Assembly (NCBI GenBank): GCA_003235365.1
Contig: QJWJ01000114.1
Span: forward strand, 1 to 64,000
Direction: 5' to 3'
Length of the DNA stretch: 64,000 nt
Source: Deltaproteobacteria bacterium
Lineage (GTDB): Bacteria > Myxococcota_A > Polyangia > Polyangiales > Polyangiaceae
Shown: positions 18,574 through 28,851 of the stretch, piece by piece
Layout: each line of letters begins with the position of its first letter
Numbering within the stretch: the stretch's first letter is position 1
The notes under the pieces: model-generated
What the model saw: the letters and a program-made list of their open reading frames with translations, nothing else
What the model was told of the DNA's origin: nothing
The model's database searches: none
Program-made: the position numbers and the translations under genes

Positions 18574-20211
18574 CTACTTGGTGGTGCGCAGCTGCACGGG
18601 CCGAGTGTCCGAAAAGAAGTCGTTGCCCTTGTCGTCGACCACGATGAAAGCGGGAAAATCCTCGACTTGAATGCGCCACACGGCCTCCATCCCCAGCTCG
18701 GGGTATTCGAGGACCTCCACCTTCTTGATGCTGTGCTGAGCCAACTGCGCGGCAGGTCCGCCGATGGAACCCAGGTAGAACCCACCGTGCGCCTTGCACG
18801 CATCGGTGACCGCCGTGCTGCGATTGCCCTTGGCCAACATCACCAGACTGCCGCCCGCCGCCTGAAACTGGTCGACATAGGCGTCCATGCGCCCGGCGGT
18901 GGTCGGCCCGAACGACCCCGACGCCAAGCCCGCGGGCGTCTTGGCGGGTCCGGCGTAGTACACCGGGTGATCGCGAAGGTACTGGGGCATGCTTTCCCCC
19001 CGATCGAGCCGCTCTTTGATCTTCGCGTGTGCGATGTCGCGAGCGACAACCAGCGTTCCACTCAGCGACAGGCGGGTCTTGACCGGGTATTTCGCCAGCT
19101 GAGCGCGAACCTCAGCCATCGGGCGGTTGAGATCGACCGCAATCACTTCGCCGCCCAAGTCCCCGTCCGACACTTCGGGCAGATACTGAGCAGGATTGAA
19201 CTCCAACTGCTCGAGGAAGATCCCCTCGTTCGTGATCTTGGCTCGCGCCTGACGATCCGCCGAGCAACTGACGCCGATGCCCACCGGACACGACGCGCCG
19301 TGCCGCGGCAAGCGGATCACGCGGACGTCGTGGGCAAAGTACTTGCCCCCGAACTGTGCCCCGATGCCTGTCTTTTGGGCCAAGGACAACACCTCGGCTT
19401 CGAGCTCGAGGTCCCTGAATGCTCGCCCCAAAGCGTTGCCACTCGTCGGCAGCGCGTCCAAGTATCGCGCGCTAGCGAGCTTCACCGTCTTGAGCGTGTC
19501 TTCGGCAGAGGTGCCTCCGATGACGATGGCCAGGTGGTACGGGGGACAGGCAGCCGTGCCAAGACCCCGGATCTCCTGGTCGATGAACGACAGCAGCGAT
19601 TGGGGATTGAGCAGCGCCTTGGTCTTCTGGAAGAGGAAGCTCTTGTTCGCCGAGCCGCCGCCCTTGGCCATGAACAGGAACTCGTATTTGGCACCGTCTG
19701 TCGCATACAGGTCGATTTGCGCAGGCAGATTGCTGCCGGTGTTCTTCTCTTCGTACATGGTCAGCGGCGCCATCTGCGAGTAGCGCAGGTTCGCGCGCTG
19801 ATAGGCGTCGTAGATGCCTCGGGACAGCGCCGAGGCATCGTTGCCTTCGGTGAACACCCACTGACCCTTCTTGCCTACGACGATGGCGGTTCCGGTGTCT
19901 TGACACATCGGAAGCACACCTGCAGCGGAGATGTTCGCATTCTTGAGCAGCTCCATCGCCACGAAGCGGTCATTCGGCGTTGCCTCGGGGTCCTCCATGA
20001 TACGCGAAAGTTGGCGCAGGTGACCGGGCCGCAGAAAGTGGGCGATGTCGAACATCGCCTGCTCCGCCAAAAGCCGCAGGCCCTCCGGCGCGACCTTCAA
20101 CACGTCGCACCCCTCAAACCGGCTTACCGACACGTGCTGGTCAGTCAGCAGGCGGTACGCTGTATCGTCGGACCCGAGTTCCAGCAGGGGCTGATAGGCA
20201 AATTCCGTCAT
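18574..20211 (-). CDS. Fumarate hydratase, class I (4Fe-4S)
   Basis: The 545-residue single-chain enzyme matches class I fumarases. The alpha part contains PMCQDTGTA with iron-sulfur ligand Cys103, [14 protein letters not shown], and a second Cys region [20 protein letters not shown] near 220. The third ligand is probably in [16 protein letters not shown] near 315. The beta part (from about 350) carries YYAGPAKTP and the [15 protein letters not shown] motif. It interconverts fumarate and malate in the TCA cycle; the oxygen-sensitive cluster suits low-oxygen or iron-replete growth. It is transcribed in the same direction as hexokinase but separated by about 245 bp without a gene. Confidence 0.96.
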   Translation of the reverse strand: MTEFAYQPLLELGSDDTAYRLLTDQHVSVSRFEGCDVLKVAPEGLRLLAEQAMFDIAHFLRPGHLRQLSRIMEDPEATPNDRFVAMELLKNANISAAGVLPMCQDTGTAIVVGKKGQWVFTEGNDASALSRGIYDAYQRANLRYSQMAPLTMYEEKNTGSNLPAQIDLYATDGAKYEFLFMAKGGGSANKSFLFQKTKALLNPQSLLSFIDQEIRGLGTAACPPYHLAIVIGGTSAEDTLKTVKLASARYLDALPTSGNALGRAFRDLELEAEVLSLAQKTGIGAQFGGKYFAHDVRVIRLPRHGASCPVGIGVSCSADRQARAKITNEGIFLEQLEFNPAQYLPEVSDGDLGGEVIAVDLNRPMAEVRAQLAKYPVKTRLSLSGTLVVARDIAHAKIKERLDRGESMPQYLRDHPVYYAGPAKTPAGLASGSFGPTTAGRMDAYVDQFQAAGGSLVMLAKGNRSTAVTDACKAHGGFYLGSIGGPAAQLAQHSIKKVEVLEYPELGMEAVWRIQVEDFPAFIVVDDKGNDFFSDTRPVQLRTTK

Positions 20212-20410
20212 CGCAAACGTCTCGCTTCGCGCCGCACCCTAGCGGCCCCGCGAATCGATCCCTAGCAGAATTGTCGTGGTTCTTTCCTGGGCGGACGCCC
20301 AGCTGCGCTCGCGATCGACCACCGCTCGAATGCCGGGCACGCGGCGTTCGAGAGGAAAATCAACTCGGACTCAAGATTTTGCGGCCGAAGCCGTCTGATT
20401 CAACGCAGAG

Positions 20411-20695
20411 ATGGACGTTCAGTGCTGGTTCGTGTTGGGCAGCGATGGAGAGCGACGGGGTCCGCTGACCACGGCCGAATTGTTGGACGAACTGGGCCAC
20501 GGTCGATCGAACGCCGCAACCTGGGTCAGCCCCCTCCCTGCCGGGCAGTGGCGTCCGTTGGCGGCGACCCCTCCCTTTGCTGACGCGTTGGTCGCCGGGG
20601 CAACTCACACCCAACGGGTAGCGCTGACCGTGCGCATGGTCGGTTGTCTCACACCGGTACTGCTGGCGTTCGCAGTAGGGATCTGGGTCCTGTAA
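20411..20695 (+). CDS. Small GYF_2-like domain protein with C-terminal membrane helix
   Basis: The 94-residue product begins with CWFVLGSDGERRGPLTTAEL, matching the WY-x-DG-x-x-GP-x-t-x-x-el pattern of GYF_2/DUF4339 domains, followed by TWVSPLPAGQWRPLAATPPF. The last 25 residues (VRMVGCLTPVLLAFAVGIWVL) form one membrane helix. GYF_2 domains are thought to mediate protein contacts in membrane proteins; the function here is unknown. It is divergent from fumarase and convergent with glgX. Confidence 0.75.
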   Translation: MDVQCWFVLGSDGERRGPLTTAELLDELGHGRSNAATWVSPLPAGQWRPLAATPPFADALVAGATHTQRVALTVRMVGCLTPVLLAFAVGIWVL

Positions 20696-20772
20696 ACCGG
20701 GCGCGTCTCGAGCCAGCCACCGCAGCGGCGCCATTCGATTGGGCGGTCATCCATGCCGCGCTGGCTCCGTGC

Positions 20773-22953
20773 TCAACGCTGATTGTGTCGAAAGACTTTC
20801 CAACGCCGCATGTAGTTGACTGGAGCGCGACGAGACTCGTTCTCCTCCGCCTCGTGCCTGCGCAACACCCGGACCGAGTGTCCAGTGACCGGTACGAGCT
20901 GGCCGGCATGAAACGTCTGCTTCTGCGTCAGCGGCGGCGAGTCCCACGCGGTCGACAGTTCGTCGTACCAGAAGTGGTGATTGAGGTTCGCGGGGATCCG
21001 AAAGCGCACCTCGTCGTTGTGCGCATTGATCAGCAGCAGGAAGCTATCGTCGTGATAGCGCTGGCCGTGACTGTCGCGGCTGCCCAACCCGCGCCCGTTG
21101 AGGAACACTGCTATGGCTTTCGCGAAATGGGCGCCCCAATCCGCGTCGCTCATTTCCCTGCCGTCGGGGCGGAACCAACCGATGTCGGTCAATTCCGAGC
21201 CACGAATGGACCCGCCGTCGAAAAACTCGGCGCGGCGAAAGATGGGGTGAGCCTGGCGCAACGAGATCAAGGTTTTGGTGAATGCGAGCAGTTGCGTATC
21301 GAGCCGCCCCCAGTCCATCCACGACAGGTCGTTGTCCTGACAGTAGGCGTTGTTGTTGCCGTTCTGAGTTCTGCCCGCTTCATCCCCTGCACACAACATC
21401 GGAACTCCCTGCGACAGGATGAGCGTCAACAACAGGTTGCGTTGCTGACGCGCTCGCAACGCCAACACGGCAGGATCGTCGGTGTGTCCTTCTACGCCGC
21501 AGTTCCACGAGCGATTGTGCGATTCGCCATCGCGGTTGTCTTCCCCGTTGTCCAGGTTGTGCTTGTGATCGTACGAGACGAGGTCACGCAGAGTGAACCC
21601 ATCGTGCGCAGTGATGAAATTGATGCTCGCGTGAGGACTGCGACCCGCTCCCTGGTACAAGTCGGAGCTCCCGGTGAAACGGAAGCCGAACTCTCCGAGG
21701 CTTCGCTCTTGGCCTCGCCAAAAGTCGCGCACGCTGTCGCGATAGCGGCCGTTCCACTCGGACCACTTGGCGGGGAAGTTCCCGACCTGATACCCCCCTT
21801 CGCCCAAGTCCCAAGGCTCGGCGATGAGTTTGACCGTCTGCAGCACCGGGTCCTGCTGGATTAGATCGAAGAAGGCGCTGAGACGGTCGACCGCGTACAA
21901 CTCGCGAGCCAGCGCTGAAGCCAAGTCGAAGCGGAAGCCATCGACGTGCATCTCGACGACCCAATAGCGGAGCGAATCCATCATCAGCTGCAGCACGTAG
22001 GGCTCGCGCATGTTCAGCGTGTTGCCGCAGCCGGTGAAGTCGACGTAGTGGCGTCGGTCTTGTTCCGACAGCCGATAGTAGTGCGCGTTGTCTATCCCTC
22101 GAAAACACAGCGTGGGTCCCCCCCTGCCCCCCTCGGACGTGTGATTGTAGACCACGTCCAGGATCACCTCGAGCCCGGCCGCGTGCAGCTCCCGGACCAT
22201 GTACTTGAACTCGTTTACTTGATAGCCACCCTTGCGTCGCGCGTAGTCGCTGTGCGGCGCGAAGTAACTCAGCGTGTTGTAACCCCAGTAGTTCGTCTTG
22301 CCTTGGCGAGCGAGCATTGGTTCGGTGACGAACTGGTGCACGGGTAGAAGCTCGACTGCGGTCACCCCCAAACCTTTCAAATAGCGAATGACGGACGGGT
22401 GCGCCAAACCAGCGTAGGTTCCTCGCAACTCTGCGGGCACGTCGGGATGGCGTTTGGTGAATCCCTTGACGTGCAGCTCGTAGATGATGGTGTCTTGCCA
22501 AGGGACTCGAGGGAAGCGCTCGTCCTTCCAGTCGAAGTACGGGTTGACGACGATGGATTTGGGTACGTACGGCGCGGTGTCTTTCTTGTATTGCCGTTCC
22601 GTACCGGTGTGCGCGTCGAAGTCGTGCAGACTGTCGTGCCAGCGCACCTGCCCGTCGACTGCCTTGGCGTATGGATCGACCAGCAGCTTGTTTGGATTGC
22701 ACAGATGACCGTGTGCAGGAGCGAACGGCCCGTGAACGCGAAACCCGTAGCGCTGTCCCGGAAACACGTCCGGTAAGTAACCGTGCCAAGTGTGGCCGGT
22801 CACTTCAGGAAGCGTCACCCGTTGCTCGTGACCCGAATCGTCGAACAAGCACAACTCCACACGGGCCGCGACTTGTGCGTGAATGGCAAAGTTCGTCCCT
22901 GCGCCATCGTATGTCGCGCCAAGAGGGTAAGGGTCACCGGGCCAAATTTCCAT
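20773..22953 (-). CDS. glgX: Glycogen debranching enzyme (isoamylase type)
   Basis: The 726-residue protein starts with a CBM48-type N-domain (PYPLGATYDGAGTNFAIHA) and a GH13 barrel: region I VVYNHTSEGG, region II GFRFDLASALARE with the catalytic Asp, region III IAEPWDLGEGGYQ with the acid/base Glu and region IV NFITAHDGFTLRDLVSYD. The Trp-Tyr-Asp-Asp-like tail (WYDELSTAWDSPPL) is also typical. GlgX removes alpha-1,6 branches from phosphorylase-limit glycogen. It is divergent from glgB across a 157-bp shared promoter region and part of the glycogen block 17156-28321. Confidence 0.96.
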   Translation of the reverse strand: MEIWPGDPYPLGATYDGAGTNFAIHAQVAARVELCLFDDSGHEQRVTLPEVTGHTWHGYLPDVFPGQRYGFRVHGPFAPAHGHLCNPNKLLVDPYAKAVDGQVRWHDSLHDFDAHTGTERQYKKDTAPYVPKSIVVNPYFDWKDERFPRVPWQDTIIYELHVKGFTKRHPDVPAELRGTYAGLAHPSVIRYLKGLGVTAVELLPVHQFVTEPMLARQGKTNYWGYNTLSYFAPHSDYARRKGGYQVNEFKYMVRELHAAGLEVILDVVYNHTSEGGRGGPTLCFRGIDNAHYYRLSEQDRRHYVDFTGCGNTLNMREPYVLQLMMDSLRYWVVEMHVDGFRFDLASALARELYAVDRLSAFFDLIQQDPVLQTVKLIAEPWDLGEGGYQVGNFPAKWSEWNGRYRDSVRDFWRGQERSLGEFGFRFTGSSDLYQGAGRSPHASINFITAHDGFTLRDLVSYDHKHNLDNGEDNRDGESHNRSWNCGVEGHTDDPAVLALRARQQRNLLLTLILSQGVPMLCAGDEAGRTQNGNNNAYCQDNDLSWMDWGRLDTQLLAFTKTLISLRQAHPIFRRAEFFDGGSIRGSELTDIGWFRPDGREMSDADWGAHFAKAIAVFLNGRGLGSRDSHGQRYHDDSFLLLINAHNDEVRFRIPANLNHHFWYDELSTAWDSPPLTQKQTFHAGQLVPVTGHSVRVLRRHEAEENESRRAPVNYMRRWKVFRHNQR

Positions 22954-23110
22954 GCGTCAACCAACTCCAATCACGGGCCGAGACCGTGCAAACCAAGCCT
23001 GGTTGTCTATCGCTTCCGGCTCTTCCGTGGTAGTCCAGAAAAGTGCTCGCGGCGACGGCTGACCCGAACCTGGTCACCGTGGACCGACCGAGCGACGAAG
23101 CCCGACGAAA

Positions 23111-25009
23111 ATGACTGATCTCGAAATCTTCGGCCCCCAAGACCTCCACCTCTTCAACGAAGGAACCCACAGGCATCTCTGGGAGAAGCTGGGCGCTCAC
23201 CCGATGCAGCAGAACGGGCAGCACGGCACACACTTCGCGGTGTGGGCCCCCAACGCCGAACGCGTCGAGGTCACGGGCGACTTCTCGTGCTGGGGCGAAG
23301 GTCCAACGCTTCAGCCGGTGAGCAGCTCGGGGGTTTGGGCGGGCTTCGTCCCGGGCCTGGGCAAGGGAACGCTGTACAAGTATCGAATCACTCCCCGTCA
23401 CGGCGGCCGCCCCCTCGAAAAAGCCGACCCTTTCGGTTTCATGCACGAAACACCACCACGCACCGCGTCGGTAGTCTGGGACCTGAACTACGAGTGGCAT
23501 GACGCGGAATGGATGCGCACGCGGGGCGGGCGCAACGCGCTGGAAGCGCCGATCTCCGTCTACGAAGTGCACTTGGGGTCGTGGATGCGAAACGACGAAC
23601 GCGGAAACGAGTCACTGTCGTACTCCGAGCTAGCGCAGCACTTGATTCCCTACGTGCAACGAATGGGTTTCACGCACGTCGAATTCATGCCGGTCATGGA
23701 GCACCCGTTTTTCGGATCCTGGGGCTACCAGGTGACGGGCTACTTCGCCCCAACCAGCCGGCACGGCACGCCCCAGGAGTTCATGATGCTGGTGGACGCG
23801 CTACACCAAGCGGGGATCGGCGTGATCCTCGATTGGGTTCCTTCGCATTTTCCCAACGACGCGCACGGCTTGGCCGAATTCGACGGCACCCATCTCTTCG
23901 AGCACGCCGACCCGCGACAAGGCTTTCACCCCGACTGGCGCAGCGCGATCTTCAACTACGGCCGCAACGAGGTGAAGAGCTTCCTGACCTCCAGTGCCAT
24001 CTTCTGGCTCAAGGTCTTCCACGCGGACGGGCTTCGAGTCGATGGCGTGGCCTCGATGCTGTACCTGGATTACTCGCGAAGCGAAGGCGAGTGGATCCCA
24101 AACAGGTACGGTGGGCGGGAGAACATCGAAGCCATCGACCTGCTCAGGCAGGTTAACACCGCATGCTACGCCGAGTGTCCCGACATCCAGATGATCGCCG
24201 AAGAGTCGACGGCGTGGGGCGGCGTCAGCCACCCCACCGACGTTGGCGGTTTGGGTTTTGGGATGAAGTGGGACATGGGCTGGATGCACGATACCCTCCA
24301 ATACTTCGCTAGGGACCCGATCTACCGTCGTCATCACCACAACGAGCTGACGTTCCGCGCCGTCTACGCACTCAACGAGAACTTCATGCTTCCGCTGTCG
24401 CACGACGAAGTCGTCCACGGCAAAGGCTCACTCGTCGACAAGATGCCAGGCGACGACTGGCAACGCTTCGCGAACCTGCGTCTGCTCTATTCTTACATGT
24501 GGACCGTGCCCGGGAAGAAGCTGCTGTTCATGGGGGGTGAGTTTGCGCAGTGGAGTGAGTGGAAGCACGACCAGAGCTTGCAGTGGCATCTGACCGAGTA
24601 CGATCGCCACTACAAGATGCAGGCCCTGGTGACCCAACTCAATGCGCTGTACTGTGAACAGACCGCTCTGCACAGCCGGGAGTTCGAGTCCGATGGGTTC
24701 GAATGGGTGCAGCTCAACTCCAGCAACGATAGCGTGCTGTGCTATCTGCGACGCGGCATGGCGGCGGACGACTGGTTGCTCGTCGTGCTGAACTTCACTC
24801 CCGTCGTCCGCGACGACTACCAGGTCGGCGTTCCTTCAGGCGGAAAGTGGCGTGAACTCTTCAACTCCGACGCCGACGATTACGGCGGCAGCGGAGTCGG
24901 CAACGCCGGCGCGGCGTTCGCGACGAGCGAGCCTTACGACGGTCGCCCGTACAGCGTGAGGCTGATGCTTCCCCCGCTCGCGGGACTCATCTTCAAGCCA
25001 GCAGGCTGA
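23111..25009 (+). CDS. glgB: 1,4-alpha-glucan branching enzyme
   Basis: The 632-residue GH13 enzyme has an N-terminal CBM48 (HFAVWAPNAERVEVTGDFS near residue 40) and the barrel motifs MPVMEHPFFGSWGYQVTGYF, DWVPSHFPND, nucleophile Asp in GLRVDGVASMLYLDYSR, acid/base Glu in IAEESTAWGGVSHP and LSHDEVVHGKGSL. It moves alpha-1,4 chains to 1,6 branch points in glycogen. Length suits the shorter class of branching enzymes lacking the extra N1 module. It is transcribed away from glgX and converges with the GT4 gene at a shared terminator. Confidence 0.97.
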   Translation: MTDLEIFGPQDLHLFNEGTHRHLWEKLGAHPMQQNGQHGTHFAVWAPNAERVEVTGDFSCWGEGPTLQPVSSSGVWAGFVPGLGKGTLYKYRITPRHGGRPLEKADPFGFMHETPPRTASVVWDLNYEWHDAEWMRTRGGRNALEAPISVYEVHLGSWMRNDERGNESLSYSELAQHLIPYVQRMGFTHVEFMPVMEHPFFGSWGYQVTGYFAPTSRHGTPQEFMMLVDALHQAGIGVILDWVPSHFPNDAHGLAEFDGTHLFEHADPRQGFHPDWRSAIFNYGRNEVKSFLTSSAIFWLKVFHADGLRVDGVASMLYLDYSRSEGEWIPNRYGGRENIEAIDLLRQVNTACYAECPDIQMIAEESTAWGGVSHPTDVGGLGFGMKWDMGWMHDTLQYFARDPIYRRHHHNELTFRAVYALNENFMLPLSHDEVVHGKGSLVDKMPGDDWQRFANLRLLYSYMWTVPGKKLLFMGGEFAQWSEWKHDQSLQWHLTEYDRHYKMQALVTQLNALYCEQTALHSREFESDGFEWVQLNSSNDSVLCYLRRGMAADDWLLVVLNFTPVVRDDYQVGVPSGGKWRELFNSDADDYGGSGVGNAGAAFATSEPYDGRPYSVRLMLPPLAGLIFKPAG

Positions 25010-25024
25010 TAGTTCGACGCAAAA

Positions 25025-25049
25025 ACGCCGGGCTTCAGGGGCCCGGCGT
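25025..25049 (-). terminator. Rho-independent terminator between glgB and GT4 gene
   Basis: ACGCCGGGC at 25025-25033 pairs perfectly with GCCCGGCGT at 25041-25049. On the minus strand the hairpin is followed by TTTTT (complement of 25021-25025), so it terminates the glycosyltransferase transcript. It could also slow glgB transcription from the other side. Confidence 0.85.
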
Positions 25050-25074
25050 GAACGATGAAGCCGTCGAGGGGAGG

Positions 25075-26421
25075 TCAGACAGCAAGCGCGCTTCGGAGTC
25101 GGCTGCGCGGCGGCGTGATGGTGGAATCTTCCTCGTCGATTCCGGTGACCAACGACAGCGCGCGGGACGGCAACGGTCGAACGGTGCGGATGTTGCTGTC
25201 GACGCGCGGAAGCAGCGCGCGATCGACGACGCGGTCCCACGCGTACTGGTGCGCCGTGCTTCGCCCCGCAAGCCGCAGTGCGTGCTCGTCCGCCGGATCC
25301 ATACGCTCGAACAACTGCACGAACTCCTGCGGGTCGTTCGTCTCGAGCACCAGCGCGTTCTGCCCGGGTACGGCGTAGTCTTCGCCGGAACAACCAGTGC
25401 ACGCCACACCGCCTGCTGCCATGACCTCCAACCCGACCAGACCGAACGGCTCGTGACCGCTGTTGGCGAGCACGGCATTTGCGGAGCGAAACAATACGCG
25501 CCGCGCGTCCGGGTCGACGTGTGAGTCGATCATCACGATGTCAGCCGAATCGGTATCCTGCAGCGCACCGAGCAACCCGGCCGGACCAGCCTGCCCGAGC
25601 TTTCGGAGCGACACGTTCAATCCGCGCTGGCGTGCTCGCGCCATGACCTCCACACCGTGGGCTTCCATGCCACCGCGCGCAACGAGCAGCGGTTGACGCC
25701 CGCGCCGTTTCAGCTCCGCGATGGTGTCGATCGCCAACGTCCAGCGCTTGTCCGGATCGAAGCGCGCCATCTTCACGAGCAGCGGCCGATCGGCGAAACG
25801 GTGGTGCATCTCCACCAGCGCCTCTCGATCGGGGACGGCAAAGGCTTCTGAATCCAGCCCGTTCGGGATGACCAGCGGGTCGACGTTCAGTGGGCGCATC
25901 CGATACTTCATGTAGCGACTGACCGTCGTGATTGTCGACGCCTTGTCGAGCCGCGCCCAGTCGATCAGGTTGAACCCGAAGGTGTTGTTCGCATTCCACA
26001 ACATGTGGACCCGGTCTCGAATCCCAGCGCGACACGCCAGCCAATCCAAGTGCAAGACCGCGTGAACCGTGTGCCACTCTTCGGCGAGCACCGCGACTCT
26101 ACCGCCCTTGCGCGCATGCTTGAACATGTGCTCCCGGATCATGTACGGCGGTAGCGAAGAGGCGTAATCGTCTGCTTTTGAGAGCTCCCCGTCGTAGACA
26201 CCGCCAGCGTGATGAGCGCTAATCCATTGGCACCATCGATGCAGGTGCAGGTTACCTTGCGATTCATGCCCGGGCAGATTCGGATCACCGACAAACCAAA
26301 GGTGGGTCTCGAAGCCCGATTCAGCCAGCGTGGTTGCGAGACCAGTGATACGACTCGCGATACCACCCGCACGGGAGTACCCATCTGGCCCCTCGAACGA
26401 CAGAATGTGAAACTGAAGCAT
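25075..26421 (-). CDS. GT4-family glycosyltransferase
   Basis: The ATG at 26421 begins a 448-residue GT-B protein; upstream in-frame codons lack coding character. The N-terminal domain opens MLQFHILSFEGPDGYSRAGG, the usual glycine-rich acceptor loop of starch-synthase-like and GT4 enzymes. The C-terminal domain has KMARFDPDKRWTLAIDTIAE and the E-x7-E donor motif EPFGLVGLE near residue 355. It transfers a sugar from an activated nucleotide donor. Its position inside the glycogen gene block suggests an alpha-glucan synthase-like role, but the sequence is not a classic GlgA and the acceptor is open. Confidence 0.88.
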   Translation of the reverse strand: MLQFHILSFEGPDGYSRAGGIASRITGLATTLAESGFETHLWFVGDPNLPGHESQGNLHLHRWCQWISAHHAGGVYDGELSKADDYASSLPPYMIREHMFKHARKGGRVAVLAEEWHTVHAVLHLDWLACRAGIRDRVHMLWNANNTFGFNLIDWARLDKASTITTVSRYMKYRMRPLNVDPLVIPNGLDSEAFAVPDREALVEMHHRFADRPLLVKMARFDPDKRWTLAIDTIAELKRRGRQPLLVARGGMEAHGVEVMARARQRGLNVSLRKLGQAGPAGLLGALQDTDSADIVMIDSHVDPDARRVLFRSANAVLANSGHEPFGLVGLEVMAAGGVACTGCSGEDYAVPGQNALVLETNDPQEFVQLFERMDPADEHALRLAGRSTAHQYAWDRVVDRALLPRVDSNIRTVRPLPSRALSLVTGIDEEDSTITPPRSRLRSALAV

Positions 26422-26800
26422 GAACGTCCCTGTGGTTACGGGTTGGCTTGGTGCGCCGAGTATTGAGCTTTTGCGCGGTGGATGCCAGCAGTTATCCGCA
26501 GCGGCACGCAGAATGGCGGCTCGGTTACGGGAACGTTGCGGCGGACTTTGCGCGAGTTTTGCGCGAGAGTTCTCGCGAAACGAGCGTAACGTCACCACGG
26601 GGGTGTGCCGTAGGTGAGCTCCCTGATGGGCGTTCAGTCGTTGCGACCTGCAACCCTCCGTGGCGCGCGACGTCGTCACCGCCTGGAACGCACGACGTTC
26701 CGCAATCCCCGAAGCAGCAGTATGCGTGTGATGATGTGCGAGGCAAGGCTAGAAAAAGTACCGTGCCTGCATTACGCCCACATTCAGTTCGGAATAAGCG
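26422..26800. other. Divergent promoter region, no gene seen
   Basis: These 379 bp separate the divergently transcribed GT4 and malQ genes. I see no convincing ORF, repeat or RNA structure; promoters for both genes must lie here. Confidence 0.6.
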
Positions 26801-28321
26801 ATGTTCAAAAGAGAAAGCGGAATTCTCCTTCACCCAACCAGCCTGCCCGGACGCTTCGGTGTTGGCGACCTCGGTCCCAGCGCGTTGCGATGGGTCAAGC
26901 TGCTGACCGAAGCTCAACAAAAGCTTTGGCAAATCCTGCCGCTGAGCCCGGTTGGAAACGGCTTTTCCCCCTACCACTGCACGTCCAGTCTGGCGGGAAA
27001 CACGCTGCTTCTCAGCCTCGAGCGTCTTCAGGAGCGCGGCTACCTCCACGAGGAAGAGCTCGCTCGGTGCGCGATCGGAGATGGCAACATCCAACCGGAG
27101 CTGGTGCTGGCGAAAAAGCCCGCACTGCTGCTCGAGGCGGCGCGGCGCTTCATCGATGCGGCGCGCGGCGAGTCTCGTGACGGCTTCGAGCACTTCAAGG
27201 CAAACCAAGCCGACTGGCTACAAGACTTCGCGCGGTTCGAGGTAATGGGCTGGAAAGGGCACGGATTGTGGACGACCTGGCCGCAAGACCTGCGCTCTCG
27301 GCATCCCGATGCGTTGCAGGCGCTGGACAGAGATCTAGGTGAGGAGATCGAGCTGTCCAAGGCGCTGCAGTTCCTGTTCGAGGAGCAGTGGCAGTCCGTG
27401 CGACGACTCGCGAACTTGAAACACATCCGGGTGATCGGCGATCTGCCAATTTTCGTGTCGCTGCACAGCGCCGACGTGTGGGCGAACCAGCACTTGTTCC
27501 GCCTGCGCCCTGACGGCAGTCCGGACGTCGTGGCGGGCGTGCCCCCTGACTACTTCTCGGAGTCCGGCCAACGTTGGGGTAACCCGCTGTACGACTGGAA
27601 CGCACACGAGGCCGAAGGTTTCCGTTGGTGGATTCGTCGGATCAGTCGCTCGTTCGAACTGACGGACATCCTGCGCATCGACCACTTCCGGGGCTTCGCC
27701 GCGTGCTGGGAGATCCCAGCGGAAGAGCCAACAGCGATCAACGGCCACTGGGAGCCCTCGCCAGGCTACGCCCTGTTCGAAGCCGTGCGAGCAGCCCTGG
27801 GCAGCGATTTGCCGATCATCGCCGAAGACTTGGGCATCATCACCGATGACGTCGTAGAGCTTCGCGAACACTTCGGTTTTCCGACGATGCGTGTCCTCCA
27901 ATTCTCCTTCGGCGGGGAACCGAAACTCCTGCCTCACAACTACCCTCGCAATTGCGTGGCGTACACCGGCACCCACGACAACGAGACGATGGTGCAATGG
28001 TACGAGTCGGACCCCGTTACGAACGGCATCGCGACGGCCGAACAAGTCGAAGCACAGCGCGATCACTTTCGACGGTACTACTCGACCGATGGCTCCAACG
28101 TGAACTGGACGGGGATCCACCGATTGATGGCCGCGCACACCGACGCAGTGATCTACCCTTTCCAAGACATCCTGGGGCTCGGCGCGGAGGGGCGAATGAA
28201 CACTCCTGGCACGATGGGAGAGCACAACTGGACTTGGCGGTTTCGATGGGAGCAAGTCTCCCCTCACATGTTGGAGACGTTGCGAGTCATCACCCGGGAA
28301 ACCGACCGCAACGCGGAGTGA
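26801..28321 (+). CDS. malQ: 4-alpha-glucanotransferase (amylomaltase)
   Basis: The 506-residue GH77 enzyme begins RESGILLHPTSLPGRFGVGDLG and has the catalytic regions DILRIDHFRGFAACWEIP (nucleophile Asp), IIAEDLGIITDDV (Glu) and AYTGTHDNETMVQWY (Asp). GH77 enzymes disproportionate maltodextrins, recycling the short chains left by GlgX and phosphorylase and releasing glucose for hexokinase. Length is typical for the bacterial type without the long N-terminal extension. The terB-like gene follows 32 bp later on the same strand and may be co-transcribed. Confidence 0.97.
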   Translation: MFKRESGILLHPTSLPGRFGVGDLGPSALRWVKLLTEAQQKLWQILPLSPVGNGFSPYHCTSSLAGNTLLLSLERLQERGYLHEEELARCAIGDGNIQPELVLAKKPALLLEAARRFIDAARGESRDGFEHFKANQADWLQDFARFEVMGWKGHGLWTTWPQDLRSRHPDALQALDRDLGEEIELSKALQFLFEEQWQSVRRLANLKHIRVIGDLPIFVSLHSADVWANQHLFRLRPDGSPDVVAGVPPDYFSESGQRWGNPLYDWNAHEAEGFRWWIRRISRSFELTDILRIDHFRGFAACWEIPAEEPTAINGHWEPSPGYALFEAVRAALGSDLPIIAEDLGIITDDVVELREHFGFPTMRVLQFSFGGEPKLLPHNYPRNCVAYTGTHDNETMVQWYESDPVTNGIATAEQVEAQRDHFRRYYSTDGSNVNWTGIHRLMAAHTDAVIYPFQDILGLGAEGRMNTPGTMGEHNWTWRFRWEQVSPHMLETLRVITRETDRNAE

Positions 28322-28353
28322 GCCCACCAATCGAGAGGAGCCCAACGGTTCAG

Positions 28354-28851
28354 ATGTTTTTTCGACGCAGCCAACCACCAGCCCAGTCCGAACTCGAAGC
28401 ACTCGTCGCCAAAGCGTTGCCCGACGCCGACGCCGACACGCGGCAGATCGTCGTCGCCATCTCCGGCCTGCTCGGCTGCGTCAGCTATGCCGATCGCGAC
28501 TTCTCCGACCAGGAGCGGGCAACTGTCGAACGCCTCCTACAGTCGATCAACGGCTTGCGTGAGCGCGACGCCCGGGCGATCACGCAGGCGCTGCACGACG
28601 ACATCGTGAACATCTCAACCGTCGAAGCGCCGCGATTTGCTAGAACGCTCAAGCAAAAGGCAGATCGGGACCTGCGCTTGCACGTGCTGGGGCTACTGCT
28701 CGAAGTGGCCGCGGGAGACGAGGACCTCGCGCACACGGAAACCGTCGTGCTCCGGCAGCTGACGACGTCACTGGGCCTCGAGCAGAGCGATTACAACGAC
28801 CTGCAGAGCGCACATCGACAGGCCCTCGCGCTGCTCAAGGGCGACTCCTAG
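28354..28851 (+). CDS. TerB-like (tellurite resistance/DjlA) domain protein
   Basis: The ATG at 28354 follows a good ribosome-binding sequence (GAGAGGAG) and gives 165 residues. The all-helical product matches TerB/TerB-like domains: ISGLLGCVSYADRDFSDQER (acidic first repeat) and LLLEVAAGDEDLAHTETVVL, two similar acidic helices thought to bind metal. Biological roles of this family are poorly known. The stop codon TAG at 28849-28851 is part of the CTAG target of the adjacent insertion sequence, so the reading frame survived the insertion. Confidence 0.85.
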   Translation: MFFRRSQPPAQSELEALVAKALPDADADTRQIVVAISGLLGCVSYADRDFSDQERATVERLLQSINGLRERDARAITQALHDDIVNISTVEAPRFARTLKQKADRDLRLHVLGLLLEVAAGDEDLAHTETVVLRQLTTSLGLEQSDYNDLQSAHRQALALLKGDS

